In this document: positions 27,339-37,600 of the stretch, piece after piece | How the letters are laid out: the number at the start of each line of letters is the position of its first letter | How positions within the stretch are numbered: the stretch's first letter is position 1 | Assembly (NCBI RefSeq): GCF_026391055.1 | Contig: NZ_JAPLET010000026.1 | Location: forward strand, 917,125 to 981,124 | Origin: Spirosoma sp. | Lineage (GTDB): Bacteria; Bacteroidota; Bacteroidia; Cytophagales; Spirosomataceae | Length of the DNA stretch: 64,000 bases | Direction of reading: 5' to 3' | The notes under the pieces: model-generated | Database searches by the model: none | Told to the model about the DNA's origin: nothing | The model's input: only the letters and a program-made list of their open reading frames with translations | Made by a program: the position numbers and the translations under genes

Positions 27339-30056
27339 TCACCGCCCGAACTTCAACGTTGTGCCAATTCGAAAACCCAGCCCCTGGTATTTGGCGTCCT
27401 GCCATTGTGAAATAACTTCGACCCGGAAGAACGGCAGCACTTGCGGAATCAGGCCATCCAGACCATACCCCACTTCGGTGTAGTTCTTCGAGGCTGGCGT
27501 GTAGAGGTAATGCACGAATAGGTTTTCTTTCAGACCGAGCAGCCGGACCACGGTTAGCTGCGTCACAAAAAACTTACGAAACTCGGCCAGCACGTGGGCT
27601 TCGGCAAAGCGTTTGCCCGTGCTGTACTGGTAATACGGCAGCAGTCGATAAGTCGACACCACATCGCCCTGCTGAAAGAAAAACTGATTCCCTTCGAAGT
27701 GCTTGAAGTCGGGAAAGTAGACCCGCCGGTCGTTCAGAAAAGAACCTGCGCTGAGTTTATAGTTCAACCGGCTGCGAATACCCGTCTCGAACGAGTGACT
27801 GATACTGGCCTGTAAAAAATCATAGTCGACATCCTGCATGCCTTTCCGATAGTTCAGTGTCAGCAGGGGCGCATCGTTATCCCGCCGGGCAACCCGCCGT
27901 CCATTGCGGATGGTGTATTGCGTAGCCCCCAGTTTCGCCGAAGCGGTCAGGTTCAGCAACAGGGCGTTGTGCGTGGGGAAGGCGGTCGTTTCTACTTCAG
28001 CATTATCCGGGCGGTTGGGTGTAAACGTCCGTTCCCGCCAGTTGATCCAAGGCTTTAGGTCTTCCCGGTAATTAGCCAGTTCGGTACGCTGGGCATATTC
28101 CAGACTACCCGTCAACGAAATACGGTCTTTGAACGGGGAGGCCGTCACGGTCAGATTCAGAAAATCCTTTTGGTAGAGTTTTGCGAAATTCTGCCCAAAG
28201 ACCAAGGTTGTCAATGTATTCAGGAATGGGCTGATCGGGTTGTCAGGGTTATACTGGTAGAGATAACGCCCACCCGACACGCTGACTTTCGTGTTTTTGT
28301 ACTGATAACTGCTCAAGCCGTACCCCACAAACCCCTTTCGCCCGAACTGGTACCGCCCGGTGCCGCCAATGTTCCACTCTCCTAACGGTATCTGCCGGAA
28401 CCGATTCACCGAATCGACTTTAGCCCGGTAACGTAAATTCAATGCGCCCTCCACCGTATACCCCTCAACGGTATTGTATTCGATCCGTGCCAGCGGACTG
28501 GTGTAAATCAGCGAACTCTGTTTGGTAAGCCGCCAGGTATGCCCGCTCAGCAATTGACCTGGTGAAAACTTATTGGGCGACTTTTTCTTTTTCGCCAGCG
28601 CGAGGCTATCCTGCTTAAGGCTATCGGCCTTGGTAGGCACCTTTATTTCTTTGACCAAACCCAGGCTGTCCGCCTTTCGGTAGCTCTTGATTTCGGCCGT
28701 TGTCAGCGGCACCGAGCGCAGTGAATCCCAGAACACATTGGAGCGTTTGCGGGCCAGCGAGTCGACAACCAGCGAATCGTCGCGCACCACCGTAACGTCT
28801 TCTTTCCGACTCTTACGCGCCTGTTTCTCCTGCTTTTCGTACTCCTTGACCATCTGACGCAGGTTTTTAGTCGAAAACTCCTTCTGCTTCTTCACCAGCT
28901 CATCCATATTCCGGCCCTTTATTTCGCTTTTGGATAAGGTTTGGGTGGGCGGAGCTTTCTTCTCGTCGGCCACTTCAATATCCTCGACAAAAGCGGGGTT
29001 GACCACGAACTCACTAAAGGTCAGGTTTCGGATATAATAGCCCGTAGCTTTCACGCCCAGGTACGACCCCTTGCCTTCGTATCGCTGATTGGTTGGCATC
29101 CAGACGCCCTGAATGGGGGTGCAAATATGACGTACCGTAATCGACACGCCAATGTTGTTGACCGTCTCCAGTTGCAGACTATGAATGGCCCAGGTATTTT
29201 CCAGGATGTAGATTGTCCCTCGAAAAACGCCCTCACCGTATTGACGGGGAATCACCTGAATCTTGCTTACTTCTACCCCACCCGGCTCCCGAAAGGTGCC
29301 TTTGTACTCGAATTTATAATAGGCAAACGCTTTGGGCGATAACGGCGACACGGCTCCGGCAATGGTCGGGCTATAGAAACTGGCGTTGTAAAACTGGTTT
29401 GGACTGAGAAAATCGCCCTGCGAATTCCGGTTGGCAATGATTCGTTGCCGGTAGGTATTGGGCTGACTGAACGTTACTTCGGCTACGGTTTCATTAAGCA
29501 GGGGCACGCCCACTTTAAAGTTAGCTTCCTTTTCGGCTTCCTTTAGCTGCTTTCGGAAGGCCATTTCGGCCAGATTGGGCAGGTCGATGACGGTAAAGGA
29601 TGACTTGGTATACACCCGTGCTTTAAAGCGTTGTACCTGCAACTGGTGGAACCGGCTTTTGGCAATGGCCCGACGCATGATGGTGTAGGCCGGGTCTTCG
29701 TTCCCTGCTTTGGTCTGCACCTCGGCCAGCCGGAGTGCCTGTTCTTCCAGGGTGGCATCCAGCGTCGTAAAGCCTGTTCCGATCTCAACGGGTTTCTGTA
29801 TCGTCTGGAAACCCAGGTACTGGAAGGCAATGTTGTATTTACCCGGTGCCAGTACAATCTCGTACCGCCCTTCGGCATTGGTGATCGTACCCGTAGACTT
29901 GGCTGACGCATCAGTGCCTTTGACAATCACAGCCGCAAACGGAAGCACGTCGCCCTGCGCATTTTTGACGGTGCCCCGCAAGCCAGTGGTTCCTGTTTGG
30001 GCAATTATTGATAACGAATAAAAACAGGCAATGACTAACAGTAGTATAGACTTCAT
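27339..30056 (-). CDS. DUF5686 outer-membrane protein with carboxypeptidase-regulatory-like domain
   Basis: About 905 residues. The signal peptide MKSILLLVIACFYSLSIIAQ fixes the start at 30056; the frame is open for 25 more codons upstream, but these do not make a better signal. Next is a CarboxypepD_reg domain (LRGTVKNAQGDVLPFAAVIVKG, then YEIVLAPGKYNIAFQYLGFQT). The central region contains the DUF5686 match and a Lys/Glu/Ser-rich coiled segment (NMDELVKKQKEF), and the C-terminal half is rich in alternating aromatic strands ending TTLKFGR, as in an outer-membrane barrel. The family occurs widely in Bacteroidota with no fixed role. Confidence 0.88.
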   Translation of the reverse strand: MKSILLLVIACFYSLSIIAQTGTTGLRGTVKNAQGDVLPFAAVIVKGTDASAKSTGTITNAEGRYEIVLAPGKYNIAFQYLGFQTIQKPVEIGTGFTTLDATLEEQALRLAEVQTKAGNEDPAYTIMRRAIAKSRFHQLQVQRFKARVYTKSSFTVIDLPNLAEMAFRKQLKEAEKEANFKVGVPLLNETVAEVTFSQPNTYRQRIIANRNSQGDFLSPNQFYNASFYSPTIAGAVSPLSPKAFAYYKFEYKGTFREPGGVEVSKIQVIPRQYGEGVFRGTIYILENTWAIHSLQLETVNNIGVSITVRHICTPIQGVWMPTNQRYEGKGSYLGVKATGYYIRNLTFSEFVVNPAFVEDIEVADEKKAPPTQTLSKSEIKGRNMDELVKKQKEFSTKNLRQMVKEYEKQEKQARKSRKEDVTVVRDDSLVVDSLARKRSNVFWDSLRSVPLTTAEIKSYRKADSLGLVKEIKVPTKADSLKQDSLALAKKKKSPNKFSPGQLLSGHTWRLTKQSSLIYTSPLARIEYNTVEGYTVEGALNLRYRAKVDSVNRFRQIPLGEWNIGGTGRYQFGRKGFVGYGLSSYQYKNTKVSVSGGRYLYQYNPDNPISPFLNTLTTLVFGQNFAKLYQKDFLNLTVTASPFKDRISLTGSLEYAQRTELANYREDLKPWINWRERTFTPNRPDNAEVETTAFPTHNALLLNLTASAKLGATQYTIRNGRRVARRDNDAPLLTLNYRKGMQDVDYDFLQASISHSFETGIRSRLNYKLSAGSFLNDRRVYFPDFKHFEGNQFFFQQGDVVSTYRLLPYYQYSTGKRFAEAHVLAEFRKFFVTQLTVVRLLGLKENLFVHYLYTPASKNYTEVGYGLDGLIPQVLPFFRVEVISQWQDAKYQGLGFRIGTTLKFGR

Positions 30057-30266
30057 GAAGCGTGAGTTGACAAGTGCACGAAAGTACTCGGTAAACGAAG
30101 AGTAGAGGCCCCTTTTTATACAATTCATCAATATCTATTGACAATTGGGTGAATGACTACTCTAAAGGCAAGATGCACACGGAAAGGGAAACGTTGTCTA
30201 CCCATTTGTTAAAAATCTATAACGCCTTTATGTATCTTGCTTCAAACTGTTGATACCCTGAACTCT

Positions 30267-31628
30267 ATGCACCGATCAGTACACTTCCTGATAAAATTAT
30301 TTACATTTTCGCTTATCCTGTGCACCGCCTATGCGCAAAGCCCCTCCCCATCTACTGTTTTAACCGAACGCGACCGGTCGCGGGTGATCGACGAAATTCT
30401 GGACGACCGCTTCACCAATTTTCTGCCCCAGCTCATGCGTCGCGAGGGCATCGATATGTGGGTGATCATCTCCCGCGAATACAACGAAGACCCCGTTTTG
30501 CGAACCATGCTGCCCAGCACGTGGCTCTCGGCCCGCCGACGAACGATCATGGTTTTCTTCGATAACGGGAAGGAAGTTGAAAAGCTGGCCATTGCCCGTT
30601 ACGACGTCGGTAATCTGCTGAAAGGCGCGTGGGACATCGACGTTCGACCCAATCAATGGGAAGCCCTGGCAAAGATCATTGAAGACCGAAAACCGAAGAA
30701 AATTGGCCTGAATATGTCGAACAATTACGGCCATGCCGATGGGCTTTCGTTTTCGGAACATGAAGAGTTCCTCAAAAAGCTGCCCGGCGATTACCAGAAA
30801 CGCATTGTCTCGGCGGAGAAACTAGCCGTTGGCTGGCTCGAAACGCGGACGGAAAAGGAGATGGCTATTTACCCGCTCATCTGCCGACTGTCGCACCAGA
30901 TCATTCAGGAAGGTTTCTCGGAGCAGGTGATCCAGCCGGGCGTAACCACGACCGACGATGTGGTCTGGTGGTTTCGGCAGCGCATCACCAACCTGGGACT
31001 GGACACCTGGTTTCACCCAACGGTTGATGTGCAACGTTCCGACAAGGAGGACTTCAACCACCTCCGTACCTTTTCCAAGCGACCCGACAAGCAGGTTATC
31101 ATGCCCGGCGATTTGATCCACGTCGATTTCGGCATCACCTACCTGCGCCTGAACACCGACCAGCAGCAACACGCCTACATCCTGCGCCCCGGCGAAACCG
31201 ACGTTCCAGAGTCGATTAAGGCCGCGTTCAAACAGGGCAATCGGTTGCAGGAAATCCTGACCGAACAGTTCAGTGCGGGGAAAACCGGCAATCAGATGCT
31301 GCTGGCGGCTTTGGAGCAATCGAAGAAGGAAGGAATTAACGGCACCATCTACTCCCACCCCATTGGTGTCCACGGGCATGCGGCCGGACCAACGATTGGC
31401 CTATGGGATCAGCAGAAAGGCGTTCCCGGCCCCGGCGACTATCCATTGTTAGCCAACACAGCCTACTCCATCGAACTCAATGCCGCCGTGGAAATCCCCG
31501 AGTGGAAAAAAGTAGTGCGCATCATGCTCGAAGAAGACGGCTTTTTCGATGGCAAAACCTTCCGCTACATCGACGGTCGGCAAACGGAGATTTACACCAT
31601 TCCGAGAAAATTGGGGTATGTGAAATGA
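30267..31628 (+). CDS. Exported M24 family metallopeptidase (Xaa-Pro aminopeptidase-like)
   Basis: A 453-residue pita-bread metallopeptidase with a signal peptide (HFLIKLFTFSLILCTAYAQ). ATG 30267 is preferred over a TTG ten codons upstream because the signal then starts correctly. The creatinase-like N domain is followed by the M24 catalytic domain with its metal ligands in HVDFGITYLRLNTDQQ (two Asp), SHPIGVHGHAAGP (His), IELNAAVEIPEW (Glu) and IMLEEDGFF (Glu). Members remove N-terminal residues before proline or act as dipeptidases. Export to the periplasm is inferred. Confidence 0.9.
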   Translation: MHRSVHFLIKLFTFSLILCTAYAQSPSPSTVLTERDRSRVIDEILDDRFTNFLPQLMRREGIDMWVIISREYNEDPVLRTMLPSTWLSARRRTIMVFFDNGKEVEKLAIARYDVGNLLKGAWDIDVRPNQWEALAKIIEDRKPKKIGLNMSNNYGHADGLSFSEHEEFLKKLPGDYQKRIVSAEKLAVGWLETRTEKEMAIYPLICRLSHQIIQEGFSEQVIQPGVTTTDDVVWWFRQRITNLGLDTWFHPTVDVQRSDKEDFNHLRTFSKRPDKQVIMPGDLIHVDFGITYLRLNTDQQQHAYILRPGETDVPESIKAAFKQGNRLQEILTEQFSAGKTGNQMLLAALEQSKKEGINGTIYSHPIGVHGHAAGPTIGLWDQQKGVPGPGDYPLLANTAYSIELNAAVEIPEWKKVVRIMLEEDGFFDGKTFRYIDGRQTEIYTIPRKLGYVK

Positions 31629-31787
31629 CGTTGCGATGTTGATGGCGTAAGGCTCTGGCCTCACGCCATTGTGTAATTAACACACGCCCGGAGCATCGCT
31701 ATTTTTGGGCAACTTTACTACCAGGTAAACCTATGTGAACCATGATACCTACTACGGCTAATTTATAGTAGCGTATTTTCGATTAAG

Positions 31788-31877
31788 ATTTTTTGTCATG
31801 CTGAGGCACGAAGCATCTTTGATAATTGGATTGGTGTTGCTACCGATGATACTTCGTGCCTCAGCATGACAAAAAAT
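31788..31877. repeat. MITE/REP-like palindromic element
   Basis: Perfect 26-bp arms (31788-31813 and 31852-31877) around a 38-nt spacer; the arms contain TTTTGTCATGCTGAGG and CACGAAG. From memory, TGTCATGCTGAGG-type palindromes are common dispersed repeats in Cytophagales genomes, though I cannot check copies here. It lies about 160 bases after the M24 gene and just before two broken small genes, so it may have taken part in their disruption. Confidence 0.55.
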
Positions 31878-31954
31878 AACCTAAGCTAGTTAGACTTGAG
31901 TACTTAACTACTATTGAACAGGAAGGTCTGGAAAACGAAGAAATTCAGAGACGT

Positions 31955-32062
31955 ATGGTTGCAGTGGCTCGACGCCTGTTAGCCAGCAAACGGGAGCTTC
32001 AACAGGAAATTCGGGAAGCCATTAATGAATTAAAGAAAAGGAATGTCAATCGCACGAAATAA
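31955..32062 (+). CDS. Short helical ORF, possibly a 3' remnant
   Basis: A 35-residue, highly charged helical peptide (VAVARRLLASKRELQQEIRE) overlapping the next ORF by 20 bases. The same frame stays open upstream to 31885 without a standard start and includes coding-looking sequence (EQEGLENEEIQRR), so the ATG at 31955 may be internal to a gene whose 5' end was lost next to the palindrome at 31788-31877. Codon use resembles core genes. It might be the small upstream partner of the following DUF6169-like fragment. Low certainty. Confidence 0.35.
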   Translation: MVAVARRLLASKRELQQEIREAINELKKRNVNRTK

Positions 32063-32180
32063 AGGATATGATTATGTATTTCTGGGCGACATTAATAACA
32101 CCTACGCGTTCATAACTACGCAAGAGGTCGTTTTCAATCATGACAATACAAAATGCGAAGTACGTATTTTGTATTGCTGA
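32043..32180 (+). pseudogene. N-terminal fragment resembling a DUF6169-type protein
   Basis: A 45-codon frame starting MSIARNKGYDYVFLGDINNT and continuing YAFITTQEVVF. It resembles the N-terminus of a Bacteroidota family of about 150-170 residues (I recall it as DUF6169) in which a YxF-GD-xxY-FTT pattern leads into a longer beta domain. Here the frame ends inside a palindrome (32144-32176), so the rest is missing. I read it as truncated. The family name is from memory and could be wrong. Confidence 0.4.
32144..32176. repeat. 14-bp inverted repeat with a third partial copy
   Basis: CAATACAAAATGCG (32144-32157) pairs with 32163-32176 with one G-U mismatch. A further copy of one arm (CGTATTTTGCATTG) occurs about 35 bases later near 32209-32222. 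It marks the point where the DUF6169-like frame breaks, and may be the edge of a small inserted element. Confidence 0.45.
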
Positions 32181-32388
32181 AAAAGCGTGTGAGTCCCATC
32201 AGAGCGGTTCGTATTTTGCATTGCCGACGGGTGCACACAAACGACTAATGCCCTACAAATCAGATAATTAATTGAATCCTTGCTTCAATTTTGGCTATTT
32301 AACAGGAAAAATCTATGTTCCTATATAAACCGAAAGGTTCGTATATTACTGAGTGTTAGGCGAAATTGATTCTGACAGCAATCTTCTT

Positions 32389-33210
32389 ATGGCTAAGAAA
32401 ATGGCAATAACATTAATTATTTTAGGAGCTGTTTTACTTATTGTTGGTTTGATAATTTCTTTGAGGAGCATCAAACCAATGTATTTAAATGTGATATCTG
32501 GTTTAATAATAATAATTGGAACCTTTTTCGGCTTATTCGGTAAACAATTACAAGACAAAAGTTCTTCGGAAAAATCTGATAAGATTTTAAAAACTGGAAC
32601 GAATACCGAGGAAAAAGTTGATTATTTAAAAATTCAAAATGCCGACTTAGCAAAAAAAGTAGAACAACAGGCGCAAGTTATTGACAATTTAAGACAAGAA
32701 AATACTGGTTTATATTCAAAGCTAGCAGAAACCGCACTGGAACTTAACAATAATATTATAGGCGAGAGTGATTTAGATATCCAAATTAATAAAACAAGGC
32801 AAACAGAATTTAATTTTCGATTTTATAACAAAAGTAAATTACCAGTCAATAATGCACACATCACAATCCAAAACTATAATGAAATAAAAAAATGTGATGT
32901 ACTAAAAGAGACTCATGATGAAGTTCACATAAAGTTTAACTGCTATGAACCTAATTATATAAAACAAACAGGAATAAATTTAAATCCTCACGGAGCAATC
33001 ATATTTGATACTAAAAGTTTCAACTTTTTAATTGACTATATGAATTTTGCAATTCAAATTGAAACACGAAACAAAACAATAATATATCATTTAGTATATA
33101 TGATTATAGATGGTAAGTTAGTGAGGTCATATCGAAAGTACAATTTAATCAATAAGAAGAAAGTTTTTATACAAGAAGATAACCCTTTGCACCTAGCTGA
33201 TGATTTTTGA
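32389..33210 (+). CDS. Membrane protein with two N-terminal TM segments and coiled coil, unidentified
   Basis: A 273-residue protein not recognised. Two hydrophobic segments near the start (ITLIILGAVLLIVGLIISL and a second one through LIIIIGTFFGLFG) are followed by a coiled coil (DYLKIQNADLAKKVEQQAQV to about residue 115) and a soluble C-terminal domain of beta-like character. A GTG at 32353 in the same frame would add 12 residues; ATG 32389 is preferred because it leads straight into the first TM segment. The gene is much more AT-rich than its neighbours and uses many AAA/AAT/TTA codons, which suggests recent acquisition. It lies alone in an accessory patch. Confidence 0.7.
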   Translation: MAKKMAITLIILGAVLLIVGLIISLRSIKPMYLNVISGLIIIIGTFFGLFGKQLQDKSSSEKSDKILKTGTNTEEKVDYLKIQNADLAKKVEQQAQVIDNLRQENTGLYSKLAETALELNNNIIGESDLDIQINKTRQTEFNFRFYNKSKLPVNNAHITIQNYNEIKKCDVLKETHDEVHIKFNCYEPNYIKQTGINLNPHGAIIFDTKSFNFLIDYMNFAIQIETRNKTIIYHLVYMIIDGKLVRSYRKYNLINKKKVFIQEDNPLHLADDF

Positions 33211-33564
33211 AAAAAAAACTTCTTCGAAAAAGTTCTTTACACAGATTAAAGAACAATAGAAAATCGCCTAAAAGTGTGTTTATACGAACTAATATAAACA
33301 TCAGCCAACATAGGTTTGTGTCAAGTGGGGCTGACGGAATAAACTCAACCTTGGGATTCCTATTGTACTTTTGTTTCGGCTGGCGGAAACCCATTGAACT
33401 TTTGAAGTAATTGAGCAACAGCAATTTATATCGGCAGACATTCAGACAGTTGAGTTTCAAATTCCCCACCTGCCGCAAGCCCTGTCCGTTCGCGTCAGCA
33501 AAAGCCATCCGGACAATTAGACACAACGTATTGCCTGTCCGCCGGTGCGGTCTCTACATTAACA
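33211..33564. other. Intergenic patch with possible orphan promoter and coding fragment
   Basis: No intact gene. A sequence TACTTTTG (33366-33373) matches the -7 consensus. Downstream, a 38-codon open stretch without a start (through 33520, containing FISADIQTVEFQIPHLP) looks protein-like and ends at TAG. It could be a gene fossil. The 3' end of the RND adaptor gene follows on the other strand. Confidence 0.35.
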
Positions 33565-34695
33565 TCATTTTACATTCACAGCCGCACCGTCGCGAATCTC
33601 CTCGGTGGCTGATGTGATTAGTTTGTCTCCTTCGTTGACGGCACCGAATATTTCGATTTTATTATCGGCTTCCAGCCCTTTCTTGACCGGCACCCACTCC
33701 GCTTTCTGGTTGTTGACACGTATCACAAAGACACCCGTCGAGGAGTTGACAATGGCTGATTTCGGCACGACGAACGTGCTCGTTTTGGCCGGTAATGGCA
33801 GATCGACTTCGGCAACCATGCCGGGCAGCAACTTTCGGTCGTTGTTCACAACATCCACTTCGACCCGCTCAGCACGTAGGCGTTTGTCCAGTGCACCGGA
33901 AAGGCGTTTTATCTGCCCCGTAAATTTCTTGTCCGGGAAGGTCTTGACGGTGAAACTCACGTCGTCATTCTGGTCGACATAACCGGTATACGCTTCAGGC
34001 ACCGAAATGACCAGACGCAGTCGCTTCTGTTCAGTCAGCACAAACAATGGAAACTCAGAGCCTTTGCCCGATGGTCCGATGTACGCACCGGTACTGGCGT
34101 TACGGGCGCTGATGATCCCGTTGAAAGGAGCCCTGATTTCGAGGTACTTTTTCAGATCAGCCACTTCGCGGTAAGCCGATTTGGCGGCATCCAGCTGCGC
34201 CAGATCGGCATTGCGCCGGGCTAAAGCCAGATCCACATCGTTCTTCGATACGGCTCCGGAAAATTTACTGGCTTCGAGTACCCGCTCGTAATTGGCCCGG
34301 CTACCGATAGATGTGGCTTCCTGCGCTTTCAGTCTCGACTCTGCCGATGTTAATTGGGCACTCAGTTCAGGGGCTTCGGCCAGGGCCAGCAACTGGCCTT
34401 GCTTTACCTCAGAGCCGACATCTACGTGCAGCGATTTGATGAAGCCACTCACTTTCGCGTAAATATCTACGTCACGAAATGCAACCAGCTCGCCGGGGAT
34501 GTGCAATGACGAAGCCAGTTTCCCCTTCGACAGCGGAAACGTTTCCAATGCTGCCGGCGCTTCGGGTTTTTCAGCCTCTTCTTTCGCTTCTGCCTTACTT
34601 TCGGAAGATTGACAATTCGTTAATGTAATGGCCAGCAACAGACTGCCTGTCAGCACAAGCAGCCTGCGTACCGGTTTATTTAGTGACGGTTTCAT
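33565..34695 (-). CDS. RND efflux periplasmic adaptor (membrane fusion) lipoprotein
   Basis: A 376-residue MFP subunit that links an RND pump to an outer-membrane channel. The signal ends in the lipobox LTNC followed by QSSES and a Glu/Lys/Ala-rich linker. The lipoyl half-motifs are GELVAFRDVDIYAKVSGFIKSL and YLEIRAPFNGIISARNAS, flanking an alpha hairpin (SAESRLKAQEATS). The beta-barrel domain has RLRLVISVPEAY and a membrane-proximal domain follows. Start 34695 is chosen for the complete lipoprotein signal; it overlaps the permease 3' end by 20 bases, so the two are translationally coupled, with the permease first. Confidence 0.93.
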   Translation of the reverse strand: MKPSLNKPVRRLLVLTGSLLLAITLTNCQSSESKAEAKEEAEKPEAPAALETFPLSKGKLASSLHIPGELVAFRDVDIYAKVSGFIKSLHVDVGSEVKQGQLLALAEAPELSAQLTSAESRLKAQEATSIGSRANYERVLEASKFSGAVSKNDVDLALARRNADLAQLDAAKSAYREVADLKKYLEIRAPFNGIISARNASTGAYIGPSGKGSEFPLFVLTEQKRLRLVISVPEAYTGYVDQNDDVSFTVKTFPDKKFTGQIKRLSGALDKRLRAERVEVDVVNNDRKLLPGMVAEVDLPLPAKTSTFVVPKSAIVNSSTGVFVIRVNNQKAEWVPVKKGLEADNKIEIFGAVNEGDKLITSATEEIRDGAAVNVK

Positions 34696-37600
34696 ACGAG
34701 GGGGAAATGTAATATTTACTGTCTTTATCTTCGGGATCGAGCGATACCGATTCGGTTGAGGTTTTGCCCTGTACCCAGGCAAAGGCTAGTGGCAGAATAA
34801 ACAAAGCTGCGAAAGTTGAAGCAATCAGACCACCAATAACGGCCCGGCCCAGCGGAGCCGACTGCGATCCACCTTCACCCAGGCCCGATGCCATCGGGAT
34901 CATGCCCACCACCATCGCGACGCTGGTCATGAGAATAGGGCGCATCCGTAACGATGCCGCTTCCCGAGCCGCCAGCAGCGCGTTGCCATTCCGCATACGC
35001 AATTCCTCGGCATTGGTCACCATAAGCACAGCGTTGGAAATGGACACCCCCACCGACATGATCATGCCCATGTACGATTGCAGATTGAGTGTTGAACCGG
35101 TCAGCATCAGCAGTACCAGCGAGCCTACCAGTACGGCAGGTACCGTACAGAGCACCACCAGCGACACTTTGAAGGATTGAAAGTTGGCCGCCAGCATCAG
35201 AAAAATAACTACAATGGCCGTGATCAGGCCCGTTTGCAGACTATCAAGCGTGTCGATGAGTACCTGGGTCAGACCCTGCATTTTCACCGTCAGGCCACGG
35301 GGTAGTTCGCCCAGCGAGTCGATGGCTTTCTGAACGTCTCTGGCGGCTGTGCCCAGGTCAATATCGTTCAGGTTAGCCGTTACCGACAGCACCGGTATGG
35401 CCCCTATGTTATCGTTTTCGCCGTAGGTCGTGCCTTCCTGCAAGGTCGCGACGTCGCTGAGCACCGGCCGGTTCGAATTAGGCAGAATGGGTATTTCACC
35501 AAGGTCGTTCACGCTGGTCATCCGGTTTTCGGGAACCTGCACCTGTACGGTGTAGGTCTGGCTTGATTTGGGGTCGATCCAGACACTTTTTTCGGTGTAA
35601 CGGGATGATGATGTAGCGGCAATCAACGAGCGCGAAATGGACGATATATCCGTACCCAGTTGAGCAGCCCGTGTCCGGTCGATGTTTACGTTGATGGCCG
35701 GGGATTTCGTAGCCTGACCAATCTGCACATCCCGCAGGTACGGAATCTTGTTCAGCTTGGCGATTACCTTGTTGGCGTATTCTTCGTTCTGCTGTTTATT
35801 CTTACCCGAAAGTTTGACTTCAATGGGCGTGGGCGACCCCTGGCTAAGAATCTTATCCGTCAATTCAATGGGTTCGAAAGAGAGTTTCACGCCCGGCAGC
35901 GCTTTCTTCATGCTGGCCCTGAACCGGTCCTTCAACTCGTCCAGATCCGCATCGTAATCGTCTTTCAGACTCACCTGCAAAACACCTTCCTGCGGCCCGG
36001 CCATGAACAGGTAAATGGGACTCGTTGAGAATTGTGCTCCGTGCATACCCACCATGGCGGAGGTGATTTCGATGTTTTCCTTGCCGACCATCTTGTTCAG
36101 CACGTCGATGGTCTTGAGCATGGTGGCTTCGGTCTTTTCGAGACGGGTACCGTCGGGATTCCGCAGTCGTACCTGGAACTGCCCACCACCCGCTTTCGGT
36201 AGTACATCGCGGCCAATGGAGTTGATCAGCACAAAGGCAATAGCCAGCGCACCAACGACATAGACACCCACAATGACTTTGCGGTACGGTAGCATCCGAC
36301 CGATAAACCGCACAAAGCGAGCGCGTACCCGCTCGAAGAAGCTGATTTTACCGTCATTATTCAGGTCGATCCGGTGCGCTATTTTCGTCTTTTCCTGCAA
36401 TATGTCATCCTGCGTGTGCTTGCCGTTTACGCCCGCTTTCCCATTTCCGTTGACAGCTATCACATGCCCATTGACCGGCTCTGGCTTAGTGGCTTTCCCA
36501 TTGCTGGCGGGATGGTGCTCTTTCATCATCCAGTTGGCCAGTACCGGTACCAGCGTTTGCGCCATCAGGTACGACGTAACCATGGAGAAGCCAATGGCCA
36601 GTGCCAGCGGCAGAAACAACGCTCCCGGAATACCCGTCATGGTGAAAGCCGGGGCAAACACGGCCAGAATACAGAACAAGATCAGCAGCTTGGAAAAGGC
36701 GATTTCCTTACACGCATCCCAGATGGCCAGCGCTTTGGGCTTGCCCATATCCATGTGCTGGTGAATATTCTCAATGGTTACCGTACTTTCATCGACCAGA
36801 ATTCCGATAGCCAGCGAAAGGCCACTTAGGGTCATGATGTTGATCGTTTGGCCGAATAGCGACAGGAACAAAACGCCGGATATTATACAGGTAGGAATGG
36901 TGATGATCACGATCAGTGCCCCCCGTACGTCGCCCAGGAAGAGGAGTACCATCAACCCTGTCAGAATGGCTCCGATGGCCCCTTCGGTCATTAGACTTTC
37001 GACCGCGTTGATCACGTATACCGATTGGTCGAAGGTATAGGTTAGCTTGACATCTTCGGGCAGCAGCGCCTGAAAACGAGGCAGAGCGGCTTTCAGATTT
37101 TGTACAACCTCCCAGGTCGACGCATCCGCCGACTTGGTGATGGGCAGGTATACCGAACGCTTCCCGTTTACCAGCACATACCCCTGCGTAATATCGGCGC
37201 CATCCTCAATGGTGGCAACGTCTTTCAGGTACAGGTTTTGGACTGAGCCCGTATAAAGCGGAATATCGCCAAAATCCTGAATATTCTTGACCGTGGTATT
37301 GGCTGGCGTAAAGTAATTGAAGTCACCGATACGTACGTTCCCGGCGGGGGTTGCCTGGTTATTGATGCGCAGGGCGGCCACCAACTGGTCGGGCGTGAGG
37401 TTGTGGGATCGCAGTAGTTCGGGGTCTGCTTTGATCACGATAGACCGGGCATTACCACCGAAGGGTGCAGGAGAAACCAGCCCCGGAATGGACGTAAAGC
37501 CCGACCGAATATACACATTGGCCAGATCCTGCAATTCATTATTTGTCCGTTGCGGGCTGCTCAGTACCAACTGCCCGACCGGCAGCGTAGAGGCATCGAA

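Noticed and set aside
32340..32365. GTTAGGC as an integron attC core site
   Set aside because: A single 7-bp match without the paired RYYYAAC site and palindromic arms of an attC, and no integrase in the window.
33167..33526. 119-codon minus-strand frame downstream of the AT-rich membrane protein
   Set aside because: It overlaps the end of the membrane protein gene and repetitive AT-rich DNA, has no family features, and its composition is like noncoding sequence.
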